Below are positions 58,401-64,000 of a DNA stretch of 64,000 bases, piece by piece (within the stretch, counting starts at the first letter, position 1; every line of letters starts with the position of its first letter). Source of the DNA: Vitellaria paradoxa (taxonomy: Eukaryota > Streptophyta > Magnoliopsida > Ericales > Sapotaceae); NCBI GenBank assembly GCA_019916065.1, contig CM034239.1, positions 37,100,419 to 37,164,418 of the forward strand, in the 5' to 3' direction. Position numbers and translations under genes: made by a program. The notes below the pieces were generated by a model, which did not search any database, had not been told where the DNA came from, and saw only the letters and a program-made list of their open reading frames with translations.

Positions 58401-61400
58401 GTCTACTAATTTCTGTTATATACCCCACCCCCACAGGCCTCAAGGAGGGCACAGGGGTGAGAACTCTCAGGTTCTTGAGATAGATTTTACAGTAGAGTAA
58501 CATTTTGCCAATTTGTGAAGTAAGAAGCGATCTGTCTGAAAAATGATTATTATTCTAAGTTACAAGGACTCATATAAGGCATAACATATTGGATACTGTG
58601 ACACTTGGATAAGGTTATGATATACGTGTCTAATGTAATTGGATATATATTTAAAAATTTAATTTTAGCACATAATTATGCAAAAAACTTGCATTTTGGG
58701 CATGGAATACTCTAGTGAAACTTTATTAACACCATATTATTCTATAAAATAAACATTATTAAATAAATTAGTATTTTCCATATCCCCATATCCTTGAATA
58801 AAAGAACTAGTAAATCTGACTATTAAACATGAATCCATGACACCTATATCCAAAGCCATGTAACATAGGTGTTATCCTAAGGAAGCATCCCCCCTCCCCT
58901 GACCCAAAAAAAAAAAATGAGAGTCATTAGTTGGTATGATACCCTTCAAAAGTATACTCAATAGGCAACCTAGATGCCTAATAGATGGTATGAAAGGTTG
59001 AAGAATAGAGGCCCATAGCTAAGCATTTAATCTGAGATGTCCATCGAAACATCTAATAACGAAAGCCACAAATCAATTTGATAACTCATCCGGGAAAAAA
59101 AAAATATATATCTAACTGAGGAAAACATACCTGCGTGAAACCTCTTACACGAAAAAGACCATGCAAGCTTCCAGACAATTCGTATCTATAAACTGTTCCC
59201 AGCTCCGCAACCCTGACAGGAAAGTCTCTATAAGAGTGCAGCTTCCGTTTATAAACCAAAATATGGTAAGGGCAATTCATTGGTCGAAGCTGGTAAAGTT
59301 CTTCTTCAATCTTCATCTGATCGTACATATTCTCTTTGTAGAAGTCCAAATGACCACTGATCTTCCAAAGATCTGCCTTTGCCACATGTGGAGTATACAA
59401 TAGGTTGTAGCCATGTTCAATGTGAATTTTTTTCCAGGCATCTTCCATTATGTGCCTTATAATAGCCCCCTTTGGATGCCAAAACACCAAACCTCCACCA
59501 GCTTCATCCTGCAGATTTTTCACAGAAGCATCAATTTCCATATGCTTATCTTCTTTTCAGCAGCATGTGAACGAATAAACTTGAAATGACCAATAACAAA
59601 TTTGCAAATTCTAAGCCATTAATCTTCAGTAGAAATTACACAACCTTACAATGGCAGATGAGATCTACCTGTATGGAGAACAGATCAAGATCTTGGCCAA
59701 GGCGCCTGTGATCCCGGCGTTTAGCCTCCTCTTTAAAATTAAGATATGCTTTCAATTGTTTTTCATTCTCCCATGCTGTGCCATAAATCCTTTGGAGCAT
59801 TGGTCTATTTACATCTCCTCTCCAGTAAGCACCAGCAACAGATTCAAGTTCAACAGCTTTCCTGTTTATTTTTCCAGTAGTCTCAACATGGGGGCCAGCA
59901 CAAAGGTCCCACCATTCATTACCTGGAAAAGATATAGAATGAGATAGTAAGCAGAGCATGCAAGACAGACATTTGCAGAAGGTTGAATCCTACTGCATGA
60001 GACTTCAGATTATTCACATGATAACAACCTAAATTCTCCTGGGTACAAAAACTGAATAATAAAGTTCTCAATATAAAGATTTTGCAAGCCAATGAAATAC
60101 AGGTTTGTTCCAGAAAGAGGTGGATTTGCAAGCCTTACCAATATGATAGATTGTGATGGGATCCTCCTTGATACTTTCCAATATTTCCATCTTGTAAGGC
60201 TCACTGACAGCCATTATTCGTCTCTGAGCTTCATCTCTGGTAACTTCTTCTCTAATCAGTGGCAAATTTTGACAAATGATGCGATCCTACAGATGATTTA
60301 AGAAATAAATTCTGTACCCTGAAACCATAGGCTAATGAATATTCTTCCAAGTGTGTGACCCACTTAATAAAATTGCTATGGCTAGTAATCAGAGACTGAG
60401 TCCGCTCACCATCTCCTTTTTAATCCTTTTCAGATCTTTATCAGTCAAAGACTCCATATCAAAGTCATAATAAAACCCATTTTCTATCCATGGACCAATG
60501 GTCACTTTTGCATCCGGAAAGAGCTTTTGAACAGCCATGGCCATCACGTGAGCACACTGCATCCAAGCTTAAGATTGTTTAGTCCCGAAATCTTCAGTAG
60601 TTAAACATGTTTTCTGCTTATCTTCTGTCATGGTATATAGGGCATGTTTATTTCATGAGATATGGAGTTGGATAGGAGATAAAATCCCGCTTCTAATTTT
60701 TTTTCTATGTCTTGCTACAATTTTTTTTTTTCTGAATAGTATTTCTCGTATAATGTAGATAATATTACAGATAACATCCTATGCTAGATGTTATCCCAAG
60801 AAAAAACATGAAATTAAATGTGGCATAAACATTAATAGTGTGACGCTATCCCCAATCCATCCCCATATCCAATGAAACAAACATGGCATTAGCGTTTACA
60901 CAAGCATAGAGTGATAACATGTATGGACAAATCAAATACCTATAGCACATAAACCTACCCAAATGACATAATAAAGGGGAGTATTGAGCGGTTCTGAGTT
61001 AGCAATGCTTGGATCAGCTTCAAGCAATGGAGTATAATTTATTCTGTTTGGGTTATCTATAAAATGGACCAGATCAATCCACACCTCCAGTTTAACTAGG
61101 CTTTAGGTACTATTATCAAGCAAAAGCCCCCCCACCCCCCCCCCCCCCCCCAAAAAAAAAAAAAAAACACCAAATGCCATTAAGATGTGTTTACCAAACG
61201 TTTAAAAGGTTTAAACCAATTTAAGTTACCCTAAAAAATAAATTTGCTATCACCTAAGCAGGCCAAGTATAGAAAAATGTTATGACGACTCATTAGTATT
61301 CCAAGATATGCCATTTCATGTGCTAGTAAAACATCAATGACAACTTCTTCAATTCTTGATGGCCAAACTTAGATTGTAATTTTTGTTTTATTGATGCTTG

Positions 61401-62447
61401 TAACTTATCAATTAAACAGGGCATTAGTATAAATTACAATCAAATAACTTATTGAGGAAACATAACCGATAAAATGCATAATATTGTTACTTTGAAAATG
61501 TTCAAAAACCATTATAAAAATTGAAATTTTGAATGTTAATAATTTGAATCAATTAAGGTGCCATTTGGTTTATTTTTCTATTTTTTAATTTTCGTTTTTG
61601 TTTTCCATTTTTGTTTTGAGCGCATTTGCCACTTTGCGCTTTTGAAAATAAGAAAAAGAGGTAAAATACATTTGGTTACTTGTATTTTAAAAATTTATTT
61701 TAAAAAACAGAAAATCAGTTTATACGTGAAATGAAAAATGACAAAAAGTTGTTTGAATATTCTCAACCAAAAACAAAGAAAATCTCTCAATTAAAAAAAA
61801 ATAGACTATTTTTTATTTCTTTATTTTGAAATTTTTAAAATATAAAACACATAAAATAGAAAATAAAAAATAAAAAATAAAAAGCAAACCAAACGCCACC
61901 TAACATTCTGGAAAACAACGATTTTCAGCCCAATGACAGCCACTAGACTATCTAACCCATAAGCTGAATCCATCAATTCTAGCAGAAACAATAGAGTAAT
62001 AAACAGAAACATAAGATGAATACTTAATAAATTCTAAAAAGTCCAACTTTCTTTTCCACTTGGTCAATTTTCTCGCAAACCAAACAGGATAAGCAAAATT
62101 ACAAACCAAGAGAAGGAAGCAAAAGCAATTACCGTGTGACGAATTCTCAGAAGGCTCTCAGATGATTCGTTGGTGGGAAGAACGATTTTGTCGTCCTGCG
62201 ATTGTTCCCGCTCGGATGCCCTATCTTCAGTGGCCGGAGCGGCCTCAGCCGAGTCTGTGGCCACAGCGGACGAGGTCGAGAGTCCATTCCTCTTCTTGTA
62301 GAGAGCGAAAACTCTAATTTCTCTCTGTAAAATTGTTCTCGAGGAGATTGAGAAGAAGGGTTTGGAAGGAGATGAACGAGAAATTGAGGATGGGTTTTTT
62401 GAGAGACGAAGAGAGGAAGTGAAGAGAGAGTGAGATGAGAAAGCCAT
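55455..62447 (-). CDS. Threonine--tRNA ligase, chloroplast/mitochondrial
   Basis: Eight exons on the minus strand: 62447-62133, 60556-60410, 60286-60139, 59922-59669, 59508-59131, 58165-57857, 57590-57390 and 55715-55455. All are in phase, giving 670 aa. The Ser/Arg-rich start ([20 protein letters not shown]) is a transit peptide. The N2 editing domain has its metal-site pattern: H104 and H108 (HTCAH), C211 and H215 (CAGPH). The class II core follows: C367 (MNCPYH), H418 (DDAHIF) and H544 ([10 protein letters not shown]) are the expected Zn2+ ligands. Motif 2 is YRYE (R396) and motif 3 is [12 protein letters not shown]. The C-terminal anticodon-binding domain includes [15 protein letters not shown] and [11 protein letters not shown]. 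It charges tRNA-Thr in organelles; the Arabidopsis relative At2g04842 is from memory. The N1/TGS domain of bacterial forms is absent. The 57857 exon ends at a GC donor. Confidence 0.95.
57023..57285 (-). mobile_element. tRNA-derived SINE, copy 2 (263 bp), in the last intron of the synthetase gene
   Basis: A perfect 15 bp target duplication (ATGAAAGGAGTTCTT) lies at 57008-57022 and 57286-57300. Read on the minus strand it starts with a tRNA-like head (TGGCCGAGTGG, GGTTCGACTCC) and ends CCACGTACCAG, matching the copy at 16101-16362 over its whole length. It is sense to the host gene. No poly(A). Confidence 0.88.
60640..60889. mobile_element. ~250 bp MITE related to the ends of the 41979 element, in synthetase intron 1
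   Basis: The left end GGCATGTTTATTTCATGAGA and the right end TCCAATGAAACAAACATGGC are inverted. The inner GATAACATCC/ATGTTATCCC is also shared with 41979-43513. No clear target duplication. Confidence 0.6.
61557..61900. mobile_element. 344 bp Tourist-like MITE with TAA duplication, in synthetase intron 1
   Basis: The ends are GGTGCCATTTGGTTTATT and AAACCAAACGCCACC. TAA at 61554-61556 is repeated at 61901-61903. The same family occurs at 14360, 18785, 35777 and 63066. Confidence 0.8.
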
Positions 62448-63065
62448 TCTATTCTATGCGGAAGATTTGGTTCATTTTCACAAGCTCTGCCTTCTTGATC
62501 TATTCTTTAGCTGAAAACAGAGCTCTGGTGTTTTTTGTGGCTCAGATTTCTCTTTCAGCTTGAAATCTCTCTAATTTTATTTGTTTTTTTCTAAAAATAT
62601 TATGGATATTTTTAAAAAATAAAATAAAATAAAATAAAGTTTTGAACTAAAATCCACTTCAATAAATTAGAAATTTGAAATTCCAACTAGGTAAAATTTT
62701 TATCACTCGGAATGTGCATAAAACGGATCGATTTAAGGTTAGTGTTAGACTTAGAAATAAATTAATTTTTTTTGATTTAAAATTTTTAAACTTAGAATTA
62801 AACAAAATATTGTATAAAACAAATCAAAATCTTTCCAAATCGAAAATGTAATGTTAAATTTTGCAATGGAGTCAAATCTAGTTAGGTTAGGTTTAAAAAT
62901 ATTTTAACCAAAATGAAACATACGGAAATTTAATTAATACTTTTGAAATTCAAAATTGAATTGAATGTCTTGTAGAATTAAATTGATTTTTAAATTTTTT
63001 AAATATTTCGTGCATCCTAGTTTGCACAAACGGAATTGTAATAAAAAATTTTATATTTAAAATTT
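62448..63065 (-). promoter_or_regulatory. Upstream region of the synthetase gene
   Basis: On the minus strand the ~120 bases before the ATG are mixed composition with CT-rich text, likely 5' UTR and core promoter. Beyond ~62580 the DNA becomes AT-rich with (AAAAT)n near 62611. No defined box is convincing. Confidence 0.35.
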
Positions 63066-63400
63066 TAAGATGGTATTTGGTTTACTTTTTTAGTTTTTGT
63101 TTTCTATTTTTGTTTTGTGTTAAAAATCTCAAAACGAGGAAACAGAAAATGTTCTGTTTTCCTTATTTTGAGATTTTTCTTATTTTTTGTTAAACTCTCA
63201 AAATGACTTTTTACCATTTTTCATTTTATGTGTAAAGTCATTTTTTGTTTCGAAAATAAAATTTGAAAACACAAGTAACCAATTGCGTTTTGACCTGTTT
63301 CTTTTATTTTCAAAAGTACAAAATGAAAAATGAATTCAAAACAGAAAATGAAAAACAAAAATAGAAAATAGAAAATGAAAAAATAAATTAAATGAGAAGT
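63066..63400. mobile_element. Decayed MITE of the 61557 family
   Basis: The left end GATGGTATTTGGTTTACTTT, the core CATTTTATGTGTAAAGTCAT and the A-rich right arm (ATAAATTAAATGAGAAG) match the family, but the right end is eroded and no target duplication is seen. Confidence 0.55.
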
Positions 63401-64000
63401 TTTTAATTTATTAAAATAAAATTTCCAGTTTAAAATTCACTTTTTTGGGATTTTTTTTCCTCTTTTAGAATTTACAATTTCATAAAAAATAATAAAATTT
63501 TATTCTTCTTTCAAGAAATAAAAGAAATTAGAATATTAATTTAGTATAACTAATAACCCTTGCTATGTTATAATATATGCAGGTATAAGAATTATAGCTG
63601 GAAAAAATAATTAATATTCCATTTAAAAACATTTCTCTCTTAAAATTGATTTGATTTGATTTGATAAATAAAATTTCATATTTAGAACAAAGTTTAAATT
63701 CAAGAATTGAATTGATTTGATTTAAGAAAATACTAATTTGATTATGTTAATAATAAATAAAAAATATGATATATGAGAATAAATTTGTCAACTAACTTAG
63801 ATGGTTTAAGAAAATAATGAATTTTTATCAAATTCTATTATTTTAAATTGAATTTCAAATGATGTAGAAATTTCAAAATTTACATTATGAAATAAAATCA
63901 ATCTGACTCGTAAAATTTTATTTTAATTCTAAATATAAGAATCGATGATAATTCTCATCAAATGAAATCAAATTCAATCAAATCATAAAATCCAGCATTT
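63401..64000. other. AT-rich intergenic DNA
   Basis: Short ATTTGATTTGATTTGATAA repeats; nothing else recognisable up to the window edge. Confidence 0.5.

Overview
This 64 kb window is nuclear DNA of a flowering plant, probably a woody dicot, although nothing in the sequence fixes the species. The evidence is spliced genes with GT-AG introns, an organelle-targeted threonyl-tRNA synthetase, plant-only gene families (cytochrome b561/DOMON, plant mobile domain) and a very AT-rich intergenic space full of MITEs, SINEs and miniature LTR elements. All coordinates and splice joins were worked out by hand from reading frame, splice consensus and remembered family patterns. No alignment or transcript data were available.

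Five protein-coding loci look real. (1) A two-RRM hnRNP A/B-type RNA-binding protein (+, 2523-9608) has three coding exons; the last holds only four codons and lies 5.3 kb downstream. (2) A C2-domain protein (-, 22806-24065) has one coding exon. (3) A cytochrome b561/DOMON protein (-, 36701-37912) has no introns. (4) An N-acetyltransferase 9-like GNAT protein (+, 40321-52861) has six coding exons and a 9.1 kb third intron packed with mobile elements. (5) A chloroplast/mitochondrial threonyl-tRNA synthetase (-, 55455-62447) has eight coding exons, one followed by a GC-AG intron. A short DOMON-only reading frame (-, 53248-53823) ends where its relatives continue into a b561 domain, so it is probably a broken or truncated gene. 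It lies tail to tail with the acetyltransferase. One tRNA-Leu(CAG) gene lies at 32189-32269.

The rest is accessory DNA. Several Tourist/PIF-Harbinger-like MITEs have TIRs of the GGNNNNGTTTGG type and TAA/TTA target duplications, and some are nested. Two copies of one tRNA-derived SINE (16101-16362 and 57023-57285) each have a perfect long target-site duplication and no poly(A) tail; a different SINE lies near 27670. Two families of miniature LTR (TRIM) elements are present: a ~295 bp type with 77 bp LTRs (22213 and 49977), and a 534 bp type with 236 bp LTRs around a 61 bp interior (52040-52573).

The most unusual object is a ~4.1 kb element with LTR-like direct repeats (44342-48460) in intron 3 of the acetyltransferase gene. 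It has no visible gag or pol. It carries two plant-mobile-domain gene copies in opposite orientation, giving ~1 kb inverted arms that could fold into a hairpin in the intron or in an element transcript. Nothing prokaryotic, viral or CRISPR-like was seen.
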